Shown: positions 1 through 11,879, counted from the first letter of the stretch. The stretch: 64,000 nt of DNA from Metellina segmentata (GCA_947359465.1 OX375877.1:58439359-58503358); one strand, 5' to 3'. Program-made: numbers and translations. Notes: generated by a model from the sequence alone, not told the origin.

Positions 1-2188
1 GAAGCCGAGCTATACATGGATGACTGATTAACCCCGGAGGCAGGTTTGATTAATAGCTCGTTCAGTGTAGATTGTGAATTGAACAGTTTGAGCACCAGCG
101 TAATGTCCCACTTCTTGTCGGTACATCAAAGGAAAGCAAGTGTTAGTGCTCGCTCTATTTGGACGGCGTTTTTTAGTTCCCTTGCTCGACGTTCAATCAA
201 TCACCGGGGTCATCGTTAATGAAACGGGTCGGGGATAGGAACATAGAAATATTTATTTTTCTTCGGATTTTAAAGTGATACTATTATTTAAGTAGTCTAT
301 TTGTAAGCATTGTGTATTTTGCTATACATAGTTGACGATTAAAACTTAGTTGTGAAAATGTAATCTGCCCATATTATAATGTCAAAATTGATGTGTCCAT
401 CCATGTGTATTTAGATGAAATAGTGGTCTTGGGGAACTTGGCACGTCTAAATCTCTGTTATTATAAAATGAAGTGTCCGACCTCCACTACGCAATGTCCT
501 GACGAATCTATTGCACTTACAATAATGAAATTTGCACACGGGTAAACCGAAGTTTTTGCAATTTTTGTGTCCATCCCGAATTTTAAAATTCAATCCAAAA
601 CATTTTTTAATTAATTTATTGGAATTTAATTATTTTTGTTTTCTTTGGAATGACAACTGCATAAAGATTCTAAATTTATTTTTTCCGCTTCCGTTTTCAT
701 TTTGCGGAGAAAGATTTGTCAGAAGTCTAAAAAAACAAATAAAGTTTTAACTTTAGTTATATAGTTCTTCTTTCTTTTTTTCTTCTTTTAAAGCGGACAA
801 TTTCACATTATATCTATACCTAAAAATATGATTTTCGATAAATAAATAATTTTTAAATTGAAACTTATATTTTTTCCAATACGAACGCCACTTTCTGTGA
901 AGAATGACTTTTCGTTTGATTCGAGATATCACAGATTTCATTTTCTACGCTCAAACCATTTCACAGCGAAGAAAAGCAAAACAAACAAAAAAACATATTG
1001 AGTGGCATTGTTTAGTACTTTTTAGTAAAATCGGGATCGTTAAAGATAGATTGAAAATTTTAATAGATTTGAAATCTGTGGAAAATATCTAAATCTAAAC
1101 CCCTAAATCTCTACCTTACATTTGATTTTCTTTTAATAAATATTTTTCAATAAATATTTATATTTTCGCAAGAGATTGGGACGTCACGCCTATTGAATCT
1201 CTTCGCAATTCGAATTTGGCAATGATGAGGTCGGCGTTGAATGTGGTGTTTGTTTGCGAAGCAAATCGTAGTTCATAATTTGGTTTGCGAAGCAAATCAA
1301 GAAAAAATTGGCAGGGTATCTATTTCAATAGGCTACGAATTTCCATTTGGTTTGTGAGGCAAACCAATGCCATGATTGCTGTTATCCAATAGGCTTCGCA
1401 AACCAAATGGGAATTCTTAGCAATCCCCACGCAGTGGCTAATTTAAGATAAGTAAGAGGTGGATATTTTAAATGAATTTTATCTTTTTTGCAAATTAAAG
1501 AAAATTTAAAATTGTCGCACTGCAATATTAATACGTTTTGCCGAAAAATGCCGAATTGAAAGAAACATTCAATATGTTGTAACATATAAATGAAATATCC
1601 AGTAAGAAATTTTTATTTTGTAGTGAAATAATCTGCTTAATATCAATTTTGCAAGTACGTATGGATATACATATATTAATAAAATGGTTGCTGCAGCCGC
1701 TGTTGCAGGATTGAAAACATGGTTTGTTCAAAATTGTACAGGGATATTGATGAAGAAGATTTTTTTCCGAGGCGGCGATTAGTTTAGGGTTTATTAAGTG
1801 TCAAAGTAGGAAAAACGTAATTTCTACCGCGAGTGAGCAAAAGCCGTATACATTTTCAGTCTTTTGGCTCCTGAGAATATTTGCCATCACGGGTGTCACC
1901 CAATGTCGCCTTTTATGTGAACTTTTCTTCCTATTTCTCTTTAATAAATCGTCAATAATAAAATACGCTGCACTCGCGATTATGCGCCGACTTCGTAAAG
2001 AACGGGACCTTTAAACAATTTGCTTCAAACAATAAGTTTGCAGCTTAACTTCAACACACAACCAACCAGATTGATCGCGAGCACATGGAACATTTTGTGT
2101 CCGAGCTGTCAAACCAGAAAAACCAGAGAGATTGATTAACCAAACCTGTCTCCGGGATTAATCAATCATCCGTGTTTAGCTCGGCTTC
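1..2188. mobile_element. TIR element of about 2.2 kb, non-autonomous
   Basis: The first 57 bases (GAAGCCGAGCTATACATGGA...) are the near-perfect reverse complement of 2131-2188, so these are terminal inverted repeats of about 55-58 bp. The interior has no transposase-like reading frame. It carries an internal inverted repeat (about 1338-1360 against 1391-1413) and repeated TTTGCGAAGCAAATC-type palindromes at 1250-1300. The left TIR coincides with the window edge, so the element may extend further left and no target duplication can be tested. The superfamily is not assigned. Confidence 0.7.
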
Positions 2189-2600
2189 TCCGGTGCCGTG
2201 TTTATTTGCCGTGTTTATTAATTTATAGCTAAGACTTGTTTTAACTGTAGAAACAAAGTAAAAAAAGTACAATTAACAAATCTTTTATTTTCAAATTGAA
2301 TAATATAAAAGAAAATAATATTTACAACAATTTGATACAGGAACTACTAACTATAAGTATAATTAGGTAGATGCATAAAAAATTATTGTTACTTATTATT
2401 AACGTATGGGGGAGAAAACACGACAAACGTATTTTTTATTTACTGTAAATAAAAAATATATTGGGGCCTATAGTTATTATAGGCCCTAATATTTGTTATA
2501 TACAGTTTATAAAAAAATAAGTTTGTTAACTTTCTCCACCTTAGGTCGACTTCTTTTTTCACTAGTTAGGGAAAAAGCTCTTTCTGATGGGACATATGTC
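2189..2600. other. AT-rich spacer, nothing recognised
   Basis: Low-complexity AT-rich sequence between two transposons. I see no coding potential or terminal repeats. Confidence 0.5.
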
Positions 2601-3060
2601 AACATCACTGACAAATACTTAGTAGCATGGTTATTTTTCTTAATTTTTACTATGGTGCTTTTTTTCTTTCAAAAATAAAACATCGACAACGTTAAAACAA
2701 CGACAATGTTAAAACATCGATGTTAAACAAACATCGCTTCCGATAAATCGATGGTAAACACATCAATGTTTTTATAAAGCATTGATGTTTTCCAAACATT
2801 GACATCGATGTCGTATCCCAACTTTTCAGACCCTTCCCACTTTGTTTTCCCTTGTCCACCACGTTTTCCCTTGTCCACTTTGGCCTAAAAGTATGCTCAA
2901 TTTACTGATTATAAAAACTATGCTACTTGGTTAGTTTTTTTAAATTTTTAATATGGTACTTTTTTTCCTTTAAAAATAAAACACCGACAACGTAAAAACA
3001 TCGCCAAGTATAAACATCGATGTCAAAAAAAAAATCGATTCCAATACATCGATGTCGTAA
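2600..3060. repeat. Two degenerate copies of the CATCGATG MITE family
   Basis: Two tandem partial copies (about 2600-2820 and 2860-3060) share a body (ACTTTGGCC..., CTATGCTAC..., TAAAAATAAAACA) followed by clustered AACATCGATGTT palindromes. They end in CATCGATGTCGTATCC or CATCGATGTCGTAATCC. The body matches, in inverse orientation, the interior of the better-defined element at 10428-11001, so they belong to one family. Left ends are not visible. Confidence 0.6.
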
Positions 3061-3094
3061 TCCTAATTCCTATGTACCTCGTTACGCTGTAGTT

Positions 3095-5550
3095 CAGGGG
3101 TGGCCAACCTGTGGCGCGTGCGCCAAACGTGGCGCATTGGATGATTACAAGTGGCGCATTGCATTCTTGCGCCTACTATTTTTTTTGTAGTAAGCGCCAT
3201 AACTGAATCCATTTTCTGTTATGCCTTGTAATGTAGACATAAAAGTGCACTCTAAAGTTCAACAAGACATTTAATAATTATAAATATACATCGTAACAGA
3301 CAAGCATAAGAACGATATGATCAGCTTAGAGACACAGGCAATTGGCTCATTGCATTGCGTCAGACAAGGATTGTACATATATCAGACAAAATTAATTCAG
3401 CAGTATTGTAAACACAGAAAATAGTAATATAAACACTCACAGGAAATAGTATTGTAAACACTCACAGGAAATAGTATTATAACCACTCACAGGAAATAGT
3501 ATTATAAACACTCACAGGAAGTATGCAATAACTTCATTTTCAACACCCGAGTTCTCACAGTTCAATCTATACAGCCGTCTTAGTGCGAAAGAAAAGGAGC
3601 AAAAGAAGCGTAGAAAGTGATAGTAAGCGTGAATTCAATGAACAGTTTGAAAATTAACTGTTATTTATATGAAGTCCATCAGGAAAATCGTTTTGCATTG
3701 TTTGTGAAAATACACTTTCACATAAGTGAAAGTACTCTTTCACATAACATAATACATGATTTTAATAGTCACTATAAAACACACCATCAGGCGAACATAG
3801 AAGGAATAATGAAGGAAAAAGGAAGAAATCAGAAGACAAAATATTTTTACTAAAGTTAGTTGTGAAGACTTGGCAATGACAGAAACGTCCTGTGAAATAG
3901 CTTTAGAATTGGCGAAGAAAAAAGAAACCTTTTTCTGACGGAGAAGAAATTGTTAAGCCTTGTCTCCAAATATTTGCACGCCATCTTGGTGGCAAAGTTA
4001 TTTGAAAGGAAACCAGACGAAATTGCTATATCAAGGCAGACAGTTACGAGACGTATCGAAGAACTTTCTCGGGATGTATCTCAGCAACTGGAAGACCTTG
4101 TCCATTCTTGTACTTTCTTTTCACAAGCTTTGGATGAATAAACGAATATATGTGATGCATTATATGTTATATATATATTATATGTTAAGCATTTTTATAA
4201 GAGGAATTGGTGATAATTTTAATGTTTTTAAAGAACTTGCCACCCTAATATTGTGTGTGCACTGACGGAGCGCCGTCGATCATAGGTAACTTGGTATAGC
4301 AATGGTACAAAAACTTGGCTTGAAATTTTTTTAAATAGTCCTGTACTAAAGTATCACTGCATTATACATCAAGAGGCACTGTGTGGAAAAACTTTAAAAA
4401 TGCAGCATGTTATGTTACCGGTTGTGAAATGGGTGAATAAAATTAGAGCAAGAGCATTAAACAGACGAGAATTCAGAGGATATTGTGAAATGTGAGATTT
4501 GGAATATGGTGAACTTATCCTTCATTGTGTGGTGCGCTGGCTTTCTAGGGGACAGGTTTTGAGTAGATTTTGGAAATTGAAAAACGCTGTTCATAACTTT
4601 TTCGAACAGGAAAATGAACTTCCTGATGAAAGAACCCTTTTATTCGACAACACCTGGCTATTTGATTTGGCATTTTTAGTTGATTTTACTAGCCATCTCA
4701 ATAATCTAAATTTGAAGCTACAAATCAAGAATAAATTATTTCCTAGCTTAGAAAATAGCATAAATTCATTTAAAATGAAATTAAAACTCTTCATCTCTCA
4801 GTTAGAAAATCAGGATTTGAGTCAATATCCAGATTTGAAAGAACAAAGTGAATGTGCTGAGGATAATAACAATTTAACCAAATATATTGAAAAAGTCAAG
4901 TTATTGCAAGGGTCATTTGAAAGTCGTTTTCATGATCTGGCTAAAGACGAAAACTGCATGCTCGCATTTATAAACCCATTTTCACTCAGTGAACAAAATG
5001 TAATGAAGATGCCTAGTAACATATAATAGGAACTTATTGATTTAAAAACAAATTCATTATTAGAAAGGAAATTTGATGAGCCTTTTTCAGATCAAAATGA
5101 TACTGACATTATGAATTTCTGGCGTTCATTACCCTGTGATCATTTTCCAGAACTAAGAAAATTTGCAAAAAAAATTATATATGTTGTTTTAGAACGACAT
5201 ATAGATGTGAACAAACAATTTCATCAATGAAAATTATTAAAAGCAAAAGGAGGTCGCGAATGACTGATTCAAATTTGAAGAATTCTCTGGGCTCTCTGTA
5301 ACAAATTTAACACCAAACGTTGAAAAACTAGCGAAATCCAAACAGGCTCAAAAGTCCCATTAATGGTAAGTAATGTTTATGTTTTGTAATAGATAGTTTT
5401 ATATACAATAATTAAATAATTTAAAATGTTAATTATGTCTACAAACATACTTTTATTAAAAAAGTTATTATGAATATGTGTTGTATGGCGCATTTGAACT
5501 CGTATGTGAAAAAAATTGACGCATTGTATGTAAAAGGTTGGCCACTCCTG
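3095..5550 (+). mobile_element. hAT-type DNA transposon, degenerate, with TIRs
   Basis: The ends are CAGGGGTGGCCAACCT (3095-3110) and AGGTTGGCCACTCCTG (5535-5550), inverted repeats with one mismatch, of the CAG...CTG type used by hAT/Charlie-like elements. The flanks (CTGTAGTT left, CGTAGTTA right) share GTAGTT but are not a clean 8-bp duplication. The subterminal parts on both sides carry GTGGCGCATTG-like motifs. A four-unit tandem of about 28 bp (AACACTCACAGGAAATAGTA) lies at 3414-3521. The element lies immediately after a CATCGATG MITE copy. Confidence 0.85.
3590..5363 (+). pseudogene. hAT transposase relic (GTF2IRD2/ZBED/SCAND3-like clade)
   Basis: Read across several frames, this is a hAT transposase of the clade domesticated in vertebrates as GTF2IRD2 and the ZBED/FAM200/SCAND3 group. 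A degenerate BED-like N-terminus is seen near 3590-3850. A segment with QTVTRRIEEL follows at 3950-4141. The longest open stretch (4499-5026) contains the hallmark VRWLSRGQVLSRF. Then come FWRSLPCDHFPELRKFA, CEQTISSMK and a terminal SKQAQKSH before TAA at 5361-5363, corresponding to the C-terminal dimerisation domain. Several frameshifts and stops break it, so it cannot encode an active enzyme. Family placement is by motif recognition; coordinates of the N-terminal part are approximate. Confidence 0.8.
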
Positions 5551-5726
5551 CGTAGTTATTAAAACGTTAGATTGAGGGATTTTTTGCATGTGTTAACGCT
5601 CTATGTATTTTCGCTACCCGCGTTTTGTGTCAACATCGAACGAACGTTAGAAAACGCCTCATGTGAACAGGGCTTTAGAGGTGACCTTGCCACAGCGGTT
5701 AACGTTTTTCTATGGTAAGTCACAAA

Positions 5727-6641
5727 TCGTCACTCAAAGTGTCGTACATCTAAAAGCTGCATTTTTGAGGAGAGAAAAGGACTAATAGTTTTCCTTATGA
5801 TTTGATTGTATTATCATAACATATGTTACCGTTAAAGCTCGAAAGCCGTTAATGTGCACATTACATAGCTAATCTGCAGATTAACTGATTTTCTCTGTTA
5901 ACGTGCGGAATCAAGAGTTTTCCGTATAATATAAAAGTTCCGTAAATATAAAATAATAATCTAGGTAATGTGCACATTAACGGCTTCCTTATCGTCAAAG
6001 TTCAAAAGTTTATTTCTCTCATTTCCTTTCTTTACACCTTCCCTCTCCTAATATTTTAAACCGTTTGATTTTTTCTATTATAGTTTTTTAATTGATTGGT
6101 GATGGATTCTATCAACTAATTTGTGGTATGTTTGATTGTATTAACTTGATTCTTTAGATATCGAAAAATAAATAAATAACATTATGTTAAATTAAGCGTA
6201 CAGAAACGTTACTGGTCCAGCAAATATCTTATTTTAACTTTAAAGAGTACCTAATACGTAATGTGCAGATTATCTAGGTAATATTTGCAGATTTGTTCCA
6301 GCAAAGATATTATTTTCACTTTAACGAGTCCCTAGTAGGTAACGTGCAGATTATCTAGGCAATGTTCAGATTACCTAGGTAATTTGAGAAATTAAACAAT
6401 TTTCGGAGCTTTAACGGATAACCCTAGTTAATCTGCATATTACCTAGATAATCTATAGAATAACTGATTACTGCACTTTAGCGGTAGGATATACATTGTT
6501 TTGTAACTTTTATTGAGTCAGCTGATGGCATAAAATATTTTGCCACCAGATGGAAATCCCAAAATGCCACATATAGCAGTAATAAAAGAAAAAATGGAAT
6601 TTTTGACTTAAGACCTTCTAATTCTGCACTTTGAGTGACGA
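5727..6641. mobile_element. Non-coding TIR element rich in TAGGTAAT-type palindromes
   Basis: TCGTCACTCAAAGTG at 5727-5741 is repeated exactly as its reverse complement at 6627-6641. The interior has many short palindromes around AATGTGCACATTA, CTGCAGATTA and ACCTAGGTAAT on both sides (5850-5990 and 6250-6480). A tandem duplication of about 82 bp (starting 6215 and 6298; both begin CCAGCAAA) is also present. There is no transposase-like frame. The class is unknown. Confidence 0.6.
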
Positions 6642-6877
6642 TAAGCTTAAAAAAGGTCTGACCAACTACTATTTTTTTTTTCTTCGTTCAGATGTGACTC
6701 GTTATTCTTTTCAGCCGTCTTATGACGTGCTATTTTCTAGCCTTTAAAACTAAAATCCAAAGTATTTCTTTTTTAGCTACCAAAAGAGCAGACGCGTGGG
6801 TTTCCATTGATCTCTTGAAGTCCTCGTGCAGAGTCTGGTTGTAAAAGTTCCATCACTCAATTTGAAGCAACTGAATT

Positions 6878-7330
6878 ACATAATTCAATCTGAATCAAAT
6901 AATGATTCAATGTGAATCTAAAAAGAACGATTCAATGTGAATCTAAGAAGAACAATTAAATGTGAATCTAAAAAGAACGATTCAATGTGAATCTAAGAAG
7001 AACTATTTAATGTAAATCTAAAAAGAATGATTAAATGTGAATCTAAGAAGAACGATTCATTGTGAATCAAAGAAGAACGATTCAATGTGAATCAAAGAAG
7101 AACGATTCAATGTGAATCTTAAGAAAGACTGTTCAATGTGAATCTTAAGAAAGACTGTTCAATGTGAATCAAAGATGAATGATTCAATGTGAATCTAAGA
7201 AAAACGATTCATTGTGAATCAAAGAGAACTATTCAATGTGAATCTAAGGAAAACGATTCAATGTGAATCTAAGAAGAATGATTTAATGTGAATCTAAGAG
7301 GAATGATTCTATGTGAATCATAGTTTCGTT
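6878..7330. repeat. Minisatellite, unit about 24-27 bp
   Basis: More than fifteen imperfect copies of a unit such as AACGATTCAATGTGAATCTA, each holding the small palindrome GATTCANNNTGAATC. The unit varies by AAGA insertions and single substitutions. There are no unique spacers, so it is not a CRISPR. Confidence 0.85.
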
Positions 7331-7694
7331 GACCCTCCTGGTGGCTTATCTTTGAGTCAGAAACTGTCCTGCAGTGGTCAACCTCTTGTGAAAAAATCTT
7401 TGTTACAAACTGTTATCAGTTCAGAACAAAGGACAATTAGTTCTCTAAGAAAAACGATTCATTGTGAATCAAAGAGAACTATTCAATGTGAATCTAAGGA
7501 AAACGATTCAATGTGAATCTAAGAAGAATGATTTAATGTGAATCTAAGAGGAATGATTCTATGTGAATCATAGTTTCGTTGACCCTCCTGGTGGCTTATC
7601 TTTGAGTCAGAAACTGTCCTGCAGTGGTCAACCTCTTGTGAAAAAATCTTTGTTACAAACTGTTATCAGTTCAGAACAAAGGACAATTAGTTCT
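7195..7694. repeat. Exact 250-bp tandem duplication
   Basis: The 250 bases from 7195 to 7444 recur at 7445-7694 with no difference that I could find. They comprise the last minisatellite units plus a unique tail (GTTTCGTTGACCCTCC...GGACAATTAGTTCT). The two short reading frames starting at 7313 and 7563 are simply the two copies. Confidence 0.9.
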
Positions 7695-7719
7695 TCCTTC
7701 TTGGATTTTAATTACCCTT

Positions 7720-7940
7720 GGAGTAATAGAGAGATATTATCTCGATGAGGTATCCCTTCTTTAGCAAAATTGACCATTTGTCGAAATACGCGATATCTCA
7801 TCCTTAACAAAATAGACAAGATTTTTTTGGGGACGAGATATCTCGTCCTTAGCAAAATTGACCGGATATTAGACGCGACATTTCGTCTTTAGGTAAACTA
7901 ACAAGATACTTCGTCCTTAGCAAAACTGATTAGATCATGG
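7720..7940. repeat. Diverged tandem repeat, unit about 50 bp
   Basis: Several imperfect copies of a segment like GATATCTCGTCCTTAGCAAA followed by ATTGACC. Similarity decays along the array. No gene is seen. Confidence 0.55.
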
Positions 7941-7944
7941 ACCA

Positions 7945-8041
7945 GATATCGTTTTGAAACATCGATGTTCAAAATTAAAACATCGATGTTAATAATACAT
8001 CGCTCCAAAAACATCGATGTTTTTAAACATCGTCAATAGTC
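7945..8041. repeat. CATCGATG MITE fragment
   Basis: Four AACATCGATGTT-like palindromes in under 100 bp, matching the end segments of the element at 10428-11001. Terminal repeats are missing. Confidence 0.5.
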
Positions 8042-8074
8042 CACCGTGCTGTTAATTGCCTACCTTCTGAAATG

Positions 8075-8270
8075 CAACGGGCCGCGATTGCCTGGTTGGA
8101 AGAGTAATGATTTAACAAAAGGATCGCGAGTTCGAATCCAACCAAAGACCGTCGTGTACAATAGGGTCTGGTGCATGTTGAATCTGATCTTCGCACTGGA
8201 GCAACACTTCACCATCATCATGCACTTACAAACCAGGATTTGAACCATGGTCCGAAGTTCGTGGCAGACA
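8075..8270 (+). repeat. tRNA-derived SINE-like copy with a different head
   Basis: A tRNA-like segment has a D-arm-like CCTGGTTGGAAGAGTAATG and a B-box GAGTTCGAATCC (consensus GGTTCGANNCC). CAACCAAAGACCGTCGTGTA follows it. The same kind of junction occurs in the variant copy near 15362-15610 and in the 5' part of the copy at 20975. This suggests a sister SINE subfamily with its own tRNA-like head. It is old and incomplete. Confidence 0.5.
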
Positions 8271-8337
8271 AACGTTATGCCACTATTATATTTAGACCTA
8301 TAGCTCTCTATTAAAGCAAAAAAATCTAACGTACTTA

Positions 8338-9320
8338 CGGCCATATTCACAAGTCTCGAGTTAACTCGAGAATCAGTTGATCCGCGAGTAAGAGTTAACT
8401 CGAGGCTTATCAAAAACGGTATTCTCAAACGGCGTGTTAAGTGATCCGGGGATTAAAATTAGACGCTCGCTGTGATTGGCTACCTCACGATCACGTGGTA
8501 TTGGTTACATTGGTTACGACGCCCCAATATGCATTCATACTGATCAAGCACGTACTTCACCGTAGAATTGATTCCAAATTGTGAATAAATAGGACTCGCA
8601 CAGCATTTTAATATGGGTTTGGGAAAAGAAATGCAAAGGTATTTAATTTCAAATTGGATTTTTATGGAAACCTAAATTTGGCAAGAAAGAATTGTACACA
8701 ATGTCTTGACAGATGTATGTAATCTGATTATCTTTATACTTGTCAGTATGGGTGTGTGTTGGTGTCGTGAAAAGTAACTTGCATTGTCAATTTTCTTTCA
8801 TTCGTTATGAATCAACAGAATAATTTTTATTCTACGACGAATTTGTATCTGCCATGGTCGTTTTCTACCGTTCGCTCTCTCCGGCTTATAGGACAGAGGT
8901 GGCGCCATCTATCTTTTCGCTAAGCTGCTTGTTTAAGATTTACGCAGCTACCTTTATTTTCATTTTTCTTTTGAATTTCAATAAAAATATGTTTAAATTT
9001 TTCCATTTAAGCAATATTATGATGATGAGATGAGCTGCTATGAAGCAGGTGCTCCGTAATGACAGATCCAGTCCAGTCGTCGAAAGAATACTGTAATTGA
9101 GCATAGAATGAAATGTGTCCTCCATTTTGCTTTTCCAAAAAGATGTTACTGCGCATGCGTTAAATGTAACTCGCGAGTTAACTCGCCGATTTCGGAGGAT
9201 CAAAATGTAACACCGAAACGGCAGTTTAAACCACGGATCAGGACTTGTGAATACGGTTTTTTCGATAACTCGCGGATTATCGTTGATCCTCGAGTTAACT
9301 CGGACTTGTGAATACGGCCG
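8338..9320. mobile_element. PIF/Harbinger-like MITE, 983 bp
   Basis: The left end CGGCCATATTCACAAGTC and the reverse complement of the right end CGGCCGTATTCACAAGTC continue as matching inverted repeats through CGAGTTAACTCGAGAATCA and GATCCGCGAG. The element is flanked by TTA on both sides (8335-8337 and 9321-9323), the 3-bp duplication typical of PIF/Harbinger. No transposase frame was seen, so it is non-autonomous. A second left end lies at 11179. Confidence 0.75.
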
Positions 9321-9368
9321 TTAATGTTGTTGTTGTCGTGTCTATGCATACAGTACTAGTGCAAAAGT

Positions 9369-10061
9369 TTAGAGTCCTCCAAAAGCTTTGGTGACAAGAT
9401 CTGCAAGTTCTGGAGCTCGATGGCTATGGAGGATTTCGATTGGGGGTGCTCCAAGTTGAAAGAAGGAACCAATAATGGCCTGGCAGTCGAAAACATGATC
9501 TGGAGTTAGTTGCGATTGGGGACAGTACCTGCAGATGGGATAGGATTTTATATTAGTTCGTGAAATCTTCATGCCTTTGAAATGTCCAGTACGTAGCCTA
9601 GCTATTGTAGAGGAGAGGTTTCTTGGGCAGTTTAGATCGGGGATTGTTGCCTTGCTAAAATGCTGGTTGTAGATCCTTCGCCTGGCGACAGCATTCGCAT
9701 CTGCACAGGTGACTACTCGAGGTTGATCTTTGTCGCGTGCTTCCTTTGCAAGGGCATCTGCACATTCGTTCCCCTCAATTCCAACATGAGCTGGGATCCA
9801 CTGGAGAGTGCAAGGTATATTTAGTAAATGGAGAAGAGTATTAATTTCTTGCGTTATTGTTGTTTTACCATTATGTGTATGGCTTCGAGTGCTGATTTTG
9901 AGTCTGAGAAGATTACAATTTATTTAATTGAGTAGTTTAGATAATGAGAGCGACAATGGGTAAGAGCCTCTTTAATAGCGATTAATTCGCTAGTGAAGTT
10001 TGAAGCAATTTGGCCAGTGGGTAACGTACTTAATTTCCTGACTAGTTTACACCATAATTTA
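9369..10061 (-). pseudogene. Non-LTR retrotransposon RNase H domain, 3' fragment
   Basis: The minus strand encodes an RNase H domain and the protein C-terminus of a LINE that carries RNase H. In order it shows ASNFTSELIAIKEA (catalytic E), FSDSKSALEAI (catalytic D), LQWIPAHVGIEGNECADALA (HVGIxGNExAD motif), then a cysteine/histidine cluster CRYCPQSQLTPDHVFDC, ending AFGGL at the TAA (9369-9371). A stop interrupts the frame between the two catalytic segments, so it is dead. The reverse transcriptase part is absent. The C-terminal arrangement resembles RNase H-bearing LINE proteins abundant in arthropods. Confidence 0.8.
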
Positions 10062-10419
10062 GATTTTTTTTTTTAATAGTTTTATTAAAGTTTAAAATAT
10101 TTTCTCATTTGTTTTCTATGGTTTGTTCTCCCTTTGAGTCGCGATATTTCCGAATAGTGCAGTGTAGTTTTTCCCCCACAACCCACAACATGATTAAATA
10201 TCCAAATCTTTCTATAAAATTCATGGATTCGTCCAACCCTTAGAAAGATTCTATTTGTTATTTCCGAAGAATAGACTCTTTTGCACGCTCAGGGGATTTA
10301 CCTAGCAACCTGTCAGCTGTAGGTGGTGTGTGTTTGATTCTTCTTTGGGTGCATTTTCTGTTCTGTGAAAGTAAAAATTTCTTTGGTTTACTTGTCCATT
10401 ACTCGATAATGTATGACTG
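10062..10419. other. AT-rich spacer
   Basis: No terminal repeats, RNA gene or credible reading frame seen. Confidence 0.4.
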
Positions 10420-10427
10420 GTGTATTG

Positions 10428-11001
10428 TAGGGATGCGACATCGATGTCGATGTTTTTTAAAAAACATCGATGTTTTTAACATTGATGTATTGGAGTCGAT
10501 GTTTTTGTAACATCGATGTTTATACACGTCGATGTTTATACTAGTCGATGTTTTATTTTTAAATGAAAAAAGTATCGTTATAAAAATTTTTAAATTAACA
10601 AAGTAGCATATTTTTTATAATCAGCAAATTGAACATACATATACACCAAAGTGGCCAAGAGTGAAGGGCAAGAAAAGTAGTGATGCGACATCGATGTTGA
10701 TGTTTCATAAAAAAACATCGATGCATTGGAGCCAATGTCGCATCACTAGTTGCTAAACCAGTTTTAAGAAATGGCATGAAAAGTTTAAATTCACTGAATT
10801 TTAAAAACAACGATGTTTTCCTGTCGATGTTGCATGACTAGTTGCTAAACCAGTTTTAAGAAATGGGGGTAAAAAGTTTAAATACACTCCAGTTTAAAAA
10901 CATCGATGTTTTTGGGTCGATGTATTATCAACATCGATGTTTTAATTTTTAACATCGATGTTTCAAAACATCGATGTTTTGTTGTCGATGTCGCATCTCT
11001 A
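10428..11001. mobile_element. CATCGATG-rich hAT-like MITE, 574 bp
   Basis: The left end TAGGGATGCGACATCGATG and the reverse complement of the right end TAGAGATGCGACATCGAC form the TIR. Flanks GTGTATTG (10420-10427) and GTGTCTTG (11002-11009) match at 7 of 8 bases, an 8-bp target duplication of hAT type. A 71-bp mini-copy of both ends (10678-10748, TAGTGATGCGACATCGATG...CATCACTA) is nested inside. A block beginning GTTGCTAAACCAGTTTTAAG is duplicated (about 10749 and 10841). Confidence 0.75.
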
Positions 11002-11178
11002 GTGTCTTGTGCCATAAACCCAACAAACCCACAATTTGGAATCATGCGTGTGATCTCCTCAGAGTTAACAAAACCGTTTGTTATTTAGAAACATTTAAAA
11101 TTTGAGTTATGTCATTTTTCTCAAGAAGAGGTGATTTGTTATAATTTTGGAAGATCGTAGTGTCTCCTACATCCTTTT

Positions 11179-11450
11179 CGGCCGTATTCAGAAGTGTCGA
11201 GTTAATCAGAAGATCAGCAAATCGCGGTTCAAACCAGGGATTATCGAAGAACCACATTCAGAACCCACGAATTAAGTGATCCGCCGACAAGCTCGCTGTG
11301 ATTAGCTACTGGTCTACTCTCTCTCAATTGCTCACGTGACGTTGTTTACAATTCTTACGACGCCTGGATTTAAACACATTCTAAACTAGCCAAATACTCC
11401 GATTGAATTAAGATTACTTTTTACTCGTCGCTATAGGAGTGTTGATGCAA
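11179..11450 (+). mobile_element. Second Harbinger-like MITE copy, left end only
   Basis: Begins CGGCCGTATTCAGAAGTGTC and runs parallel to 8338-8525, including GAATTAAGTGATCCG, CTCGCTGTGATT and TCACGTG segments. The right inverted repeat is not found, so the copy is truncated or too diverged. Confidence 0.55.
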
Positions 11451-11879
11451 AGAGAGTGAACTAACTTGCTTTGCCATTTTTCTTTTATACATGTAGGATT
11501 TTAAATCTTGAGTATATTAGAATCTGGCAAACGCACTTTTGCTACCAGAATCTGGCAACGCCTTTGCGTTAGGTTTGCACGGGTGTTCGAGAGTATTCTT
11601 TTTGGAAATGACAAAAGAGATCCTGCGTTTTTTATATGCTGAGATTGAACTGATGTTACCGGCTGTATTTGTTACGTTATTAATAAATGTTTTGTGTTGT
11701 TGTTGTTTCTTATGCCTACACTGGCAGACCAGAGGAGTGCAAGGCCCGTCGAAGACGGCAAGAGGCGAGGGGGGTGCGCCTTCCATGTTATTGAGCCCCA
11801 TTGGGAGGAAGTCCGACTTTGCTCGACATACATGACATCCGTTTTACAGGAAGGTCCCTTTCATACATCCGTTTACTCA

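Noticed and set aside
6878..7330. CRISPR-like repeat array
   Set aside because: Repeat units directly abut and vary; there are no unique spacers and the genome is eukaryotic.
7313..7748. Two related frames beginning MNHSFVDPPGG
   Set aside because: They are the same chance frame copied by the 250-bp duplication.
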